Shown: positions 21,617 to 32,746 of the stretch, one piece after another
Numbering within the stretch: the first letter of the stretch is position 1
How the letters are laid out: the number at the start of each line of letters is the position of its first letter
Assembly: GCF_021869535.1 (NCBI RefSeq)
Contig: NW_026262701.1
Location: 43,837,278 to 43,901,277 of the forward strand
Direction: 5' to 3'
Source of the DNA: Mytilus californianus
Lineage: Eukaryota; Mollusca; Bivalvia; Mytilida; Mytilidae
Length of the DNA: 64,000 bases
Notes under the pieces: model-generated
What the model was told of the DNA's origin: nothing
Database searches by the model: none
What the model saw: the letters and a program-made list of their open reading frames with translations, nothing else
Position numbers and translations under genes: made by a program

Positions 21617-22789
21617 AAAATGTAGTTCCTCTCTTACGAATCAAAACGAAATATTTTCCTGTTCATAACAAAAATGTATCTTTGATGTACTATTTCCTTG
21701 TTAAAAGTGAATGTATAAAAATAATGTGAAAGCTGGTATAATATACGTTTATATACACATATAAATTCAAGGAAATACTTTTTTTTATTTAAAGAAGTCA
21801 TTCAGTTTTAACTAGGGCTTTTCCAGTAAAAAATGCATGGGATGGTGAATTACAACATGATTTTATTTTTTTTATTGAGTACTAGTAATAGGAATGAAGC
21901 ATATTATAAACTTCTTTAACAAATAAAAATAAGAATTATGTGTGGTGGGGTATAGATAAAAGTATTGTCCATGTTTTTTCTTCCTGTAATAGCCCTAAAA
22001 GGAAATTCTCCTGTTTATTTATTTTCCCTCTAATTAAACTGTTTCATATATGGAAGAAAAAGGATCGACTGCAGTTCTTTTGTTTGCCAGTCGCCTTTAT
22101 TAAAGTAAACAAAGATAGTGGTGACACTATTCATTATGAATGAAGTGAGATCACATAGCAAGATGGGTTCATGATAAAATAGTCAGTGTTTGCTGCCAGG
22201 ATTTTTTTATTTGTCAAGATGTAGCCGAAATACCTTTAAATTTGTACTATATAAGTATTTAATAGCGAGTTACAACTGTAAATGATACAGATATTTTGGT
22301 AGAGTGATGGTTGTGTGTTCATGCATTGGGTTACATTCAGGTTTTCGGATCCAAGGCATCAGGTGAGGTCGAAGTGTCTAGTTGGCTCATACAAAGGCAA
22401 TCGAAATAGTTTGGATTGCCACTTATTTTCACGGTGTCTCTTCGGGTGGTTGTCTTTGATACGTAAGAAACTAGACTTACATACCAATGCAGATACAGAC
22501 AGTTTTAACAATATTGGAAAAGCGGTAGTTTGGGAATATTTATCTCAAAATACTGATGTTTTTGTCGTATAATTTAAAAGTACATCCTGGACTCTGTATG
22601 TATTAATGTATACTTGAATGTACTTTTTTGGCTGATTCGATTTTAATGGATGTTAAAATTGTAAATTACAGATTTTTATCTCATAAATTATAAATATACA
22701 TGCACCTTGAATCAAAATAAGATAATATTATTCACTTTTTCAAATATTTTACTTACAAACTGAATTATTTTATGATAGATTATTTTTTA
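21617..22789. other. Region between the head-to-head GPCR copies
   Basis: About 1.2 kb of AT-rich DNA with short open frames that have no recognisable content. If either copy is transcribed, its promoter would lie here, but no convincing signal is seen. Confidence 0.4.
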
Positions 22790-24027
22790 ATTTTTACAGT
22801 AACTGTTACGCTAGCTTACCAGAGAAGTCATTTAAACACCAGCAATATGATAAACAACATTACAGCGTCGGAATGGAATGACGAAATATCAAAAAGTCTA
22901 ATACACTTTCCGTTTATCTCGTACTTGGAACATGTGGAAACACTATCGTTTTGTTGGCTTTTACACTTCAGATAAAGGATTCATCGGATGCAAGATACTT
23001 CAATCCAATTTTAGCTGCACTTGACCTGATAGCAACGGTATATAGTGGATCATACGGCATTTTTCAGTGTCTCAATCAAGCTAACTTTTCAAACAATACC
23101 CTTTGTAAGACAACACAATTCTTTATTGGATTAACAATTTTTATTCCGATTTTGATTATGCTAATTATTGCTTTTCAATGATGTGTCAAAGTCTGTATAC
23201 CTCGCAAACCAGCAATGACATCTTCGTTGAAAAGAATCTTATTGTCGTTAGCAATATAATTGTTTTCTTTTACTATTGCTTTACCCGTGCCTTTTGTATA
23301 ATTTTTATGGAGTAATTCCGTATCGCAAAAGTGCAATAACAGGATTTCGATGTGGAAGATTAAAAGATGGGCATGGTATAGTTAGAACTGTTTATGCTAT
23401 TGCACTTGGATTATTTATACTGTTGCGATAATAACAATGCTTATCATTTTGTACTGTAGAATTGGATACGTTGTTTTCTGGGCGTTTAAAACGAGAAAAC
23501 ATAAGACAACAATGCCGATCGACGAAAATTTACAAACAGAAAATAGCTGTAGTTTTTCTGTGGCTGCTTATAAAGATGACGACAAACATGTTAACTCTTA
23601 ATCTGAAGTTATCAAAGCAGCTTCAATTGTACCCGAAATTCAGCTTCATTTTGATGAACAACGCTGTGAAAAGTGTCAGTTTGCGTATATTTCTAAACAA
23701 TCTGGGTCTGAGAAAAGAGGAAAAAATTCATCGTCGCATTACTTATAAACTAACATTCATGTTTTTCATCATAACTGTTGTATTTTTACTTAGTTTTATA
23801 CCAAAAGTGATCGATATTAATGCTTATTGAAGGTATATATACACAGATTTTTGGGAAACAATATCAACCCAGGCCAGACCTGGTGTAATGTTCGTACACC
23901 ACATGTTTCTTATTATTAATATTGTGAACCCTTTCATCTAGTGACGGTAGACACTTTTATGCATGGACAAGAAATTTCGTATTGAAACAATAATATTTTT
24001 GAAACGTGTATATTGCAAAACGTGTAT
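22790..24027 (+). pseudogene. Class A GPCR pseudogene, copy B (inverted paralogue)
   Basis: A degraded copy of the - strand receptor in the opposite orientation. Matching pieces in order: NNITASEWNDEI; VYLVLGTCGN of TM1 after a frame change and small deletion; DSSDARYFNPIL; TM3 with NNTLCKTTQF; then CAA TGA TGT where Asp/Glu-Arg-Tyr should be, so a stop replaces the arginine. VKVCIP, a GFRCGRLKD block, KEEKIHRRITYKLT and the TM6 block FFIITVVFLLSFIP follow. TM7 stops at NIVNPFI, and the C-tail (DKKFR, FLKR) is recognisable only in another frame. Clearly dead. Confidence 0.88.
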
Positions 24028-24039
24028 TTGTCGTGGAAT

Positions 24040-25215
24040 AAAATTGCGAATGGAAATGGGGAATGTGTCAAAGAGACAACAACCCGACCATTAGAGCAGA
24101 CAACAGCCGAAGGCCACCAATGGGTCTTCAATGCAGCGAGAAACTCCCGCACCCGGAGGCGTCCTTCAGCTTGCCCCTAAACAAATATGTATACTAGTTC
24201 AGTAATTATGGACGTCATACTAAACTCCAAATTATACACAAGAAACTAAAATTAAAAATGATACAAGACTAACAAAGGCCAGAGGCTCCTGACTTGGGAC
24301 AGGCGCAAAAATGCGGCGGGGTTAAACATGTTTTTTGAGATCTCAACCCTCCCCCTATACCTCTAGCCAATGTAGAAAACACAAACGTACAACAGTACGC
24401 ACAGTAAAACTCAGTTTAAGAGAAGTCCGAGTCCGATGTCAGAATAGGAAACAAAAGAAAATAAACAAAATGACAATAATACATAAATAACAACAGACTA
24501 CTAGCAGTTACTGACATGCCAGCTCCAGACCTCAATTAAACTGATTGAAAGATTATGTCTTCATCATATGAATATCAGGCACAATCCCTCCTGTTAGGGG
24601 TTTAGTATTATACCGTCATAAAATATATGAGAAGAACATAACCCGTGTCATGCCAACAACTGGTTTTAGAATAAATATGTTTAATTCCGATGCAAAGACC
24701 CTATAAGTGAATCAATATTAAAGCCAAAATATGCAATCTTTAATGACCTGACAACAGTATCGTAACTATATCCCTTCTTAATAAGTCTGTTTAAAGGTTT
24801 TGTTAGCTTTTGAGGTGAATACTGACATTTTTGTGCTTTGTAAAGAATATTACCATAAAAGATTAGATGTGAAATACTCGAACGTATAAGATGTCTGCAT
24901 GTTGAGTTATATTTACGAATGATGTCCTTATACCGATGATAAAATTTAGTAAATGTTTTGACTAGTTTATGATATCGAAAACCCTGGTGTAATAATTTTT
25001 CAGTAATATATAAATTTCTCTCGCTAAAATCTAATACGGTGTTACATACACGAGCGAATCGTTCAAGTTGAGATATATAAACACCATAAGATGGTGACAA
25101 GGGAACGCCAACGTCACCATCTAAAAATGGATAATTAACGATAGGAAATGAAAATTCATCTCTTTTATCATAAATTTTTGTATTAAGACTGAATTACTGG
25201 AAATTTTTACATCCT
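24040..25215 (-). mobile_element. 5'-truncated retroelement copy with reverse-transcriptase C-terminus
   Basis: On the - strand from about 25215 the reading is YDKRDEFSFPIV, FLDGDV, SPSYGVYISQLERFARVC, and later HQGFRYHKLVKTFTKF. This is the C-terminal (post-catalytic) region of reverse transcriptases that I associate with LINE-type elements of molluscs and other invertebrates. The YxDD core is missing. The downstream part, to about 24040, is a non-coding tail with phrases (GGCTCCTGACTTGGGACAGG read on +) that recur through the window. An open frame of 139 residues lies at 24681-25100. Confidence 0.7.
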
Positions 25216-25439
25216 ACTTAATACATTGAATAATGTAAGTGCATGTCTTTCGGTTGCTTAGTTTCATTTACCCGTTACTATTTATGTTAATAAACTATTG
25301 AGGAATGAACATGATGAAGAAGAAAACGATCTCTCAAAAGTTTCAACTGAGTACATAACTTTATGTAATACATGTATAAAAATTGAATTATTTGGCTTAT
25401 ACATTAACAAATCCCTAGTTTCTGGCTGCTATCAGTTAC

Positions 25440-25575
25440 ACAATTTGTAGGTTCTCTCTTTCTTTCATATTTTTTTTTTGTTTCTTTTCTTTTGTTTGTT
25501 TAGTATGGTTTTGTTTTTTAGTTTTTGTTTTGTTTTTGTTTTTTGGGTTGGTTTTTTTGGTGGGATGATAAGTAT
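25440..25575 (+). repeat. T/G-rich low-complexity tract
   Basis: About 130 bp almost free of A and C on this strand (TTTTGTTT and TTTTTGGTTGG runs). Nothing coding. Confidence 0.85.
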
Positions 25576-25769
25576 TTTAAATCTTTTTGCTTGATTTGGG
25601 GTGGTAAACATTTGCATTTTTATTTGTTTATTTTCTGAAAAAATGCAAAAAAGGTTGTCATTCTGCAGTTTTGATTTGATATTTATTTCGGTGAATATAA
25701 AAATGGATATAGTTGATTTATCTAAAATTACATTTTATAATATCGCTATGCTGAACTCGTTATAGAAAT

Positions 25770-26230
25770 AAGAAGACTTGGTATGATTAGATATTGCGAT
25801 TGAGTCAACTATCCATCAGAGAACAAAGGACGTGGGTGTAAGCAAGTAAAGGCCTTCAATAATGAACAAAAGTCATACCAAATAGTATTAAGCTATGCAT
25901 GCTATACAGGGCCTCAGCATGACAAAATTGTGAAATAATTTAAACGAGAAAACCAATGACCTGTTCTGTGCTACAAAAAGTAAAGGAAAAACAAATATGA
26001 CAGACAGCAACAAAGACAATCACTAATATATATAGGCTCCTGGCTTGGGTCATTCACACAAAGAACGTGACACTGGTAAACATGTTTGCAAGAGCAACAT
26101 TCCATTGTCCTTACATTGAACAGAGGCGTAACAACACAACATAAGAACAAGATATTAAAAAAATTAGTCGGGGAAACGCTTAACTCATCAGATCGACACA
26201 AAGCACACAAAGACAACTAATAGATAAATA
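25770..26230 (-). repeat. Retroelement tail fragment
   Basis: It shares TTGGTATGATTAGAT, GGCTCCTGGCTTGGG, AGGCGTAACAACACAACATA and GCTTAACTCATCAGATCGAC with the copy around 35.57-35.94/38.82 kb. Unlike that copy it is not interrupted between ACATAAGAAC and AACTCATCAGAT, so it serves as an empty-site reference. Confidence 0.65.
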
Positions 26231-26514
26231 ATGTTTTCCAAGACTTAAATATCATCATTCAGATCGCATTCATCTGATTTAGAATAAAGATGTCTAAGAA
26301 AAGTATGCACTTGTATATATATTATGCCAAAACTGATATAAGTATCGACAGGGTGTATGACCATACCTTTCAACTGGAGTTCGTGTTTATTTATATTAAA
26401 AGCTGTCAGTGTATGTGGTTTTTTAGGGGAACTATATACATTGTCACACTTTAAATTTGTAGGCATCTGATATCAATAACTAGTAAATTCTCTAACTGAG
26501 TAATTATAAAAATT

Positions 26515-26600
26515 AGAAGATGTGGTATGATTGCCAATGACTGGACAACTTCCGTACGGCCTTCAACAATGTGCAAAACCATACCGCCGGTTTCAAACGA
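26515..26600 (-). repeat. Short retroelement 3'-end fragment
   Basis: AGATGTGGTATGATTGCCAATG followed by ACGGCCTTCAACAATG is the same repeat end as at 35575 and 39728. The ORF starting at 26531 is part of it and is not a gene. Confidence 0.65.
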
Positions 26601-26734
26601 ATTGTTATCAGTTTTTTACTGTTACTTTTTATTTTATTATTATTTTATTGTTGTTTTCACTCAAAAAAAAGGAAATATCTAATCGACCGGAACATAAAAT
26701 GCCGATGACATTAATTGTAATTAACCTCTTTTGA

Positions 26735-28430
26735 TGGATTTCCACACGTTTGACAGTTTTTCAGCTCACCATTCAATAGTTTAATTGATCATGGTTAAAG
26801 TGGTATCCCGGTATATTTCCTGGATTTGATCGACCATGTGTCAATGGTCCGACACACTGAAATTGTACACCCGAGAACTTCCAATATTCGATTCTAATGA
26901 ATATTTTTGGAATATAATCATGTAACTTATCAACAATCGGCGTGTTTTTATCTCAGGATAAATACGTTATCCGGACGATCACGGACCGTACACGGTAATT
27001 GTATTAGATTTTTCTTTCTAGTCAGTTGAGTGTTTAGAAAAACGAAGCTTACAAGTAACATTTCATGTTGCCTTGAGATATGAACAAGAAATATTATTGA
27101 GAAGTGATTTTGTCTTGTCTTGTTGCTGTCCTTAAATGACAATGAATGTCATTCAACAAATATACAGCATTTCTAGACCTGTGCATCAGTTGTTAAGATA
27201 TACATGCATCTCCTCTTACAGGCATTTTACAGCGTCAACAACTAAATACAGAAGAGAAAGCAAGTACATTTGTCCGTCAGATAATTTTGTATAATTTAGG
27301 AATGCTTTGTAAGCTAGTCTATGGAGTCTCACTTATCCTTATTGTGATAAAATTCCCTCTATGATACACGTTCAATACATGTGAGCCGTTGCTCATAATT
27401 GTTCAAAGAAGATGTGCTGCTTGGACCCGTTAAATTTTTTTTTGGACCCTACTAGTCCAAATATCCTACCGTAGTCTATAATCGGTCATAATGTTGGTTC
27501 GTTCGGATTTTGTTATTGTACTTATCACACGGGAAAACTCCACATTGACGTCACTACGCTAATACCAGCGTACAAAATTAGTGCAGAATACATTTTTTCT
27601 ACTCTTCTAAATAAACAAACATTTCTAAAGATATGTTTTCATTGTTATTCTAAAGTATTGTACAAAAATGCCAATTTTCTAATGGCCATTTCAAACCTGA
27701 CTTCCGAATGCCTAAAAACATTCCAGAACTTCAGAAATTCCCTCTTCCGGCCTCCATTGCTTTGTTTACTTTCCATTTAGCGTCATCAATCTTAATGGCA
27801 GACCAAACAGGCCAAGCAAATCGTACTTTTAAGAATTTCAAAATGGCAAGCACCTTACGTCTTACATGATTTTCCCGCGAAAAAAAAACATCCAAATTGA
27901 AAGAAAAACTTTGGGAAACAAACGATAATCATGCCATTACTTTGTTCAGGAATATAGAGTAGGTTAAAAAAAAAACAATATACATATATTTTTCATAAAA
28001 AAAAAATTGGTTCAATATAAAGTGATCGATATTCTGACCATTAGTAAATATTCATATACAATTCCATTGATATCAAACTTCATGGCTAATAATGAGGTTT
28101 CCTATTGAATAAACCCCCAATTTATTGCAAACTATTTCAAAGCAATATCATACAAACAAATAATATAATTGCCTTGTACTAAAAAATCACCTAATGACAG
28201 TCATGACAGTAGAGCAATTTGATTGGATATAACGATTCAGTGTGTCACGTGGTTTTGAAGCCATTAGAATTTGAATGTAAACAAACCGGGTCGGCAGCTG
28301 CAGTATGGAACAACATCGTACATTCAGTGACTGAGAAACAATTATGAGTAACCAAGCTTGACAATACACAGTAATTAAAAAACAAAGCTAAGTCTACAGA
28401 AAAATAAAATAAAAAATGGCCTTAAGTGCA
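26735..28430. other. Gene-free stretch
   Basis: AT-rich DNA with short frames only. I see no supported exon, though the missing first exon of MRPS18A could in principle lie here or further right. Confidence 0.4.
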
Positions 28431-28433
28431 CGA

Positions 28434-28622
28434 CTTACCACCATTGCAGGATAATTATGACATCAAGATGTCTAGTCCAAATAATTATGACGTCTTGAAA
28501 GGCTATTATATTTTTTTCTTTGACGCCTTACATCGCAGGAAGGCGTCGAAGCAAAATTTAAAATAGCCTTCCAAGACGTCATAATTATTTGGACTACAAG
28601 ATGTCATAATTATTTGGACTAG
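28434..28622. mobile_element. Palindromic MITE (fold-back element)
   Basis: AGTCCAAATAATTATGACGT and the next 15 or so bases at about 28473 reappear inverted, ending at about 28597. Inside these, GACGCCTT and AAGGCGTC form a second inverted pair, so nearly the whole unit folds into one hairpin with a small loop (CATCGCAG). A partial third end unit (ATGTCATAATTATTTGGACT) follows on the right. Confidence 0.85.
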
Positions 28623-28697
28623 GACCCTACATGACTAGAGTAGAACAGCAGAAAATCATGCTGTTGTCTTTTAGACTTTAGGCATCTAAATTGAATG

Positions 28698-28785
28698 CAC
28701 GTCGTTTCGTAACCTGGTCGTTTCGTACCTGGTCGATTCGTAACTACGTTGTTTTGTAACTGAGACGTTTCGTACCTGGTGTACA
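28698..28785 (+). repeat. Left terminal inverted repeat with iterons
   Basis: Repeats of GTCGTTTCGTA(A)CCTGGT, with variants GTCGATTCGTAACTA, GTTGTTTTGTAACTG and GACGTTTCGTACCTG. The unit order matches that of the right end read on the - strand. Confidence 0.82.
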
Positions 28786-29000
28786 TTTGTAATTATATAT
28801 GGTTATAAAGTGTTAGTTTAAATTAATTAGTTTAAATGAAAAAGTTAAAGTTATTTTTTAAAAATGATCAAATTGTTCATCTAATAATAACAATATTGTA
28901 ATATTTTTAATTTAAAATTTTCTTAAATCGTTTTAATTAATGGCTAATTGGCTATCTATTTGTCATCTATTTGGCTAACCACTGCTGGACACCTGTTATT

Positions 29001-29729
29001 TTAACCCCTTACACTACACCACCACCAGGTCTTTTCATTTTGCTGCCTTTTAACAGTGAAAGAAAAACCGTCACTAGAATAAAGCTTATGTTTACCACGT
29101 TTGGTACCTTGGTCTAATATCTTGTATGTAATTGTGGCAGTTGCATCAATGCCCTCTATAGGGTCGTCAACCCAGCTGTCAGACAGAGACTCTTCGTTGA
29201 CTGAGACCGGAATAACAAACGAGCGATTGCTGATATCAAATGTATCGTCTGCAGCATGGTCCGAGTCAGAGTTGTCCTCGGTTATGACTCTAGGTGGTGG
29301 TTGGCGTCTAACAATATAATGATCTGAATCTGAGTCACTGTCACTAAAAAGGTTTGGTCTGCCAATATGTATATCTGGCGAGCTTAACACCGTACCTGTG
29401 TCTGAGTCGTTGAAATGGGCTACAGGTGTGGCCGGTCTCTGTGAGGCAAAATCATGATCTGATTCAGAATCACTGTATGCTACAAGACTTAGTGGTCTAG
29501 GTTGTTGCTCAGTTGGTGAGGGTTGGTCTACAATAAGGCAGTTAGAACAACTCCAATCGATATCGGCGTTTGCTTTGGCCGCTTTTCTGTATGCGTCCAT
29601 GGTAATGCCTGCTAGGCATGTAGGATGCTGCCATCTGGTACATACGTCACATTGGAGAGCCTCTTGACGTGGTCTGACGAAAGTCCTGCATTCAATGCAG
29701 AAGTCTGTCAGAGGGATGTTGTCTGACAT
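29001..29729 (-). CDS. PHD finger plus truncated FLYWCH-type protein
   Basis: 242 residues starting ATG at 29729. Residues about 11-65 form a PHD zinc finger (C4HC3): FCIEC, LQCDVC, WQHPTC, WSCSNC. A Ser/Asp-rich acidic middle follows, with repeated SDSDSD/SESD clusters typical of CK2 targets. The C-terminus (KILDQGTKRGKHKLYSSDGF, then WWWCSV) is the first half of a FLYWCH zinc finger; the stop follows before the second cysteine and the histidines, so the finger is incomplete. PHD fingers bind histone tails and FLYWCH binds DNA. Such pairs are seen in transposon-encoded proteins. Inferred role: targeting or chromatin factor of the element. Intact as an ORF but probably truncated. Confidence 0.75.
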   Translation of the reverse strand: MSDNIPLTDFCIECRTFVRPRQEALQCDVCTRWQHPTCLAGITMDAYRKAAKANADIDWSCSNCLIVDQPSPTEQQPRPLSLVAYSDSESDHDFASQRPATPVAHFNDSDTGTVLSSPDIHIGRPNLFSDSDSDSDHYIVRRQPPPRVITEDNSDSDHAADDTFDISNRSFVIPVSVNEESLSDSWVDDPIEGIDATATITYKILDQGTKRGKHKLYSSDGFSFTVKRQQNEKTWWWCSVRG

Positions 29730-30314
29730 TTGTAAACTCTGAATTATAGCATTTTCGTTTATTATACCGTTAATCTAAAGATATAACTACATGAATGATA
29801 CAATTTGTCTGTGTTTGGATTTTATATTTTTAAAAATTTTGGAGTAGCTTGGGAAACCATACATAGAAACGATTGATTTTATCCTACCCTCTGAAGTCTA
29901 AATATTTGTGTAAACTGCTTAAAACAACATTTTTAATTTAACAATTGCGTTTACCAAGCGTATGATAGGAAGAGAAATTAATTGTTGTTTTAACATTCAA
30001 GCTATGTGATCATAACTTTTACTGCTTGCAATTACCACTTAGACAACGTAAGCCATTTAATTAATCTAAAGTTTAAGAATTTAATTAATAAAAATTAATT
30101 TACAGTTATAATGACAATCAATCTTTCTGATATATGTTTTTTAACAACACAAAAAAGCAATCAGTAGTGAAATATTTTGAATAAATTTAATTTGAATTAA
30201 ATTGATAAATTACTAGGCGTGGTTAAATTAAATAGATGTAAGTGACAAGTGTTCACTTAATGGTATATTAGCAGTTTTTTTTTACTCCTTTTCATTCATC
30301 TATAAACGCCAAAT

Positions 30315-30868
30315 ATGTCACTAACAGTAAATAAGCCCAAAGTACTTGTGATCGGTCACAGTTTCATCCGAAGACTGGAAAATTGGATGTTAAGAACGCA
30401 ATCCGACTTATCAAGTTCTGTCGAAACAAAGCTTCACAGGGTAGGCGGGAGAAAAGTACAGTCATTGAGACATTTTGATCTCCACATAGTGAAGAAATTT
30501 AAACCAGACTTTGTTTTCATACAGATTGGAGAGAATGACATCTGTGATAAATTATCTGCATCACACACAGCATCAGAGATTGTACAACTCGCAAAAGATG
30601 TCAAGCGCTTAGGTGTTCCTTCTGTAATTATAGGCTCCAACATCGTCAGACTAAAAACAAGAAACATGAAAGAAACAACTTATGATAGAAAAAAAAGAAG
30701 ATAAATAAAGAACTAAGCAACATAAAGATGAGTGGTGTCAAGTATTGGAGACATCAAAGCACGTGGCAGAAGACTAAATACTTTGATAAAGACGGGGTAC
30801 ATCTAAATGATGATGGACAATTCAATTTCTTCTGTTCTATTCGCATGTGTACAAAACTGTACTTGTAA
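30315..30868 (+). pseudogene. SGNH-hydrolase-like gene with a frameshift
   Basis: The first frame (30315-30704) has KVLVIGHSFIRRLE (block I, nucleophile serine in GHS), a VGGRK glycine segment, and DFVFIQIGENDICD (block III, GxND). It then runs through an A-rich run near 30690-30700 into a stop. The expected last block, DKDGVHLNDDGQ (DxxH), is present in another frame and ends with TAA at 30866-30868. An AATAAA lies near 30897-30902. Known: SGNH enzymes are esterases or lipases. The four blocks suggest a once-active enzyme. The break is in a homopolymer, so it could be a sequencing error. It is divergent from the PHD gene, about 585 bp apart. Confidence 0.75.
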
Positions 30869-30996
30869 AGTGTAAATTTATGTGCAATCAATTATTTAAT
30901 AAATAAATATAGATATATATATATACATACATCAATAAGTCTTTTTATTACTTTTTACGTAACCTACTACTCTTATTGTTATTATATATTGATATA

Positions 30997-31084
30997 AGGT
31001 TACAAAACGTCTCAGATACGAAACGACCTAGTTAAGTTACGAATCGACTAGTTACGAAACGACCAGGTTATGAAACAACCTGCA
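30997..31084 (-). repeat. Right terminal inverted repeat with iterons
   Basis: TACGAAACGACCTAGTTAAG, CGAATCGACTAG and CGAAACGACCAGGTTA are the inverse of the left-end units, with about 75-80% identity by eye. Confidence 0.82.
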
Positions 31085-31826
31085 CCCTCTAAATTATATC
31101 GGATCCTTTTTCCAATAAAAAATGTTCAATTAACATTATCAATTAGGCCTTTTAAAAGAATATCTAATGTCCCATGTCAGTGTTAGCAAGTACTTTGACT
31201 AGTAGTGGTACCCAAGGTGATTCATTTAAAGATATGCAGAACTGCAGTATTGGGCATGTTGGCATATAATATATTAGTCAACATCAAGGATTAATTGCAT
31301 TATTATGTCCACTCTTGTCATCCTTAAATTCCCTTTAACCGCAATGTTTTTAATAGAATGAACCTCATCATGCTCATAGCATATTGTGTAAAGAATTTTG
31401 GAAAATGATGTCAAACTGCATTATCTGACAATTTATATCTGCCATTATGACGTTGTACCATTATTCTCTTAAGTAATAAAAAAAAAAGGAATCCCATACT
31501 ATATGTTAAATCATTTTTCAAGTTTGTAAATATTATTTAGTTTGCTTTGGAAAAAAAATGAAAACAACACTTTATTTATTTCATGTGTACGTCGTGGACA
31601 TGTACCAAGCTCTTTTCCCGATTTATTTTCATCAAGAATGATCAAAGCTGAATATTTGAAAGCCAAGAATATATGAGAAGCAAAACATTTTAATGACCAA
31701 AAGGAAAACTCTTTGTTATATATATATATACATAACATATTGTACAATGCATCTTTATTTTGTAATTTGGGGAAAATGCATGTTTTTTTCAGAAATACTG
31801 CTGAAAAGTCTATAATATATAATATA
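31085..31826. other. Gene-free stretch
   Basis: AT-rich DNA. An (AT)n run lies near 31718-31732 and 31808-31826. No coding signal. The - strand frame at 31511-31843 is judged spurious. Confidence 0.45.
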
Positions 31827-32420
31827 CTAGAAAAAACCCGCACAAACGGGGGTTGAAGACTACTTGAAATGTTAATGGTGATACACAGCTTGGGTTCATG
31901 TTTCTCAAACTGTTTTTATGCACTGGTGCATTATGTTGATAGTTTTGATTAGTTTATCAGTTCTTCTTCCATAGGAGTTTGAATGTCCAATTAGTAGCTT
32001 CTGTCTCTGTGTTACACAAGTGCTCCTAGAACCGAGAAAATAACACAGAGAAGAAGAAGACAACCTAGAACACTGATGATTAAAACATTTCTCAGTGGTG
32101 CTAGTTTGTAGTATTTCTTTTTTTTCAAAAGGTGCCAGTCAAGTTCTGTCTCTGCGTGATACGGGTGCTCCTAGAACGGAAGAAAAAACTAAGAGGAGAC
32201 AATCTAGAACTCTCTGATGATTTAAAACATTTCTTCAGTGGCGCGAGTTTGTAGTATTTTTTTTTTTTCGAGTGGTGCAAGTTCTGTCTCTGTGTGACTC
32301 AGGTGCTCCGAGAAAGGAGGAATTTACTAAGAGAAGAAGAAACGATCTAATGATTAGACACCTTTCTTCGAGTTATTTATATTTCTTTTTTTTTTCTGAA
32401 TGGTGCGAGTTTGATAAAGT
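31827..32420 (-). mobile_element. Helitron-type 3' end with internal tandem repeats
   Basis: On the - strand the sequence ends with hairpin ACCCCCGTTTGTGCGGGT, a T run and CTAG, followed by T: a Helitron-like 3' terminus, resembling the one at 19565. To the right, about 125-bp imperfect repeats (AGTTCTGTCTCTG, GGTGCTCCTAGAAC, CAGTGG.GC.AGTTTGTAGTA) occur about three times at 32000-32420. The 5' end was not found. Confidence 0.55.
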
Positions 32421-32625
32421 GGTGCAAGTTGTAATAATTAGTGAGAGTGTTTGAGTTGGGCGAGTTTGCTGTGGGCCGAGTTGTCATGAATTCAAGACAA
32501 ATTGAATACAAAACCATTTCCGCTTGCTTACAAAACGTAGACGGTAAGGAACCAGCTACGGAACTTTATTTGGGGTTTAATTAATTAAGCTGCGCTATAT
32601 AACATGTATAAAGCAATTACTATAT
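32400..32625 (+). repeat. Direct repeat, copy 1 (partner at 34122)
   Basis: GTGGTGCAAGTTGTAATAAT, GTTTGAGTTGGGCGAG and GGAACCAGCTACGGAAC, through GGGGTTTAATTAATTAAGCT, reappear at 34122-34325 with few differences, about 1.7 kb away in the same orientation. Confidence 0.9.
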
Positions 32626-32746
32626 CTGAAGTTATAAAGTACATTACATACAAAACTATTTATTATTATAATACTTCAGACGATCGTCGGCTCAGAGACA
32701 AAGTGGTTAAATCAAAGCATCGTTGATGTTGTGATCCAGCCATATT

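Larger units (their letters stand above)
28698..31084. mobile_element. TIR-bounded element carrying PHD-FLYWCH and SGNH genes
   Basis: The left end (28698-28785) and the inverted right end (30997-31084) are similar over about 80 bp. Both are built from reiterated 13-16-bp units of the form GTCGTTTCGTAACCTG. Between them lie two divergent genes: 29001-29729 on - and 30315-30868 on +. No integrase or transposase domain is visible, so this looks like a deletion derivative or a cargo-bearing non-autonomous element. FLYWCH domains are common companions of Mutator-like (MULE) transposases, so a MULE-like origin is the first hypothesis. TSDs were not resolved. Confidence 0.7.

Noticed and set aside
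29101-29319. + strand 72-codon ORF
   Set aside because: Shadow of the PHD-FLYWCH gene on the opposite strand.
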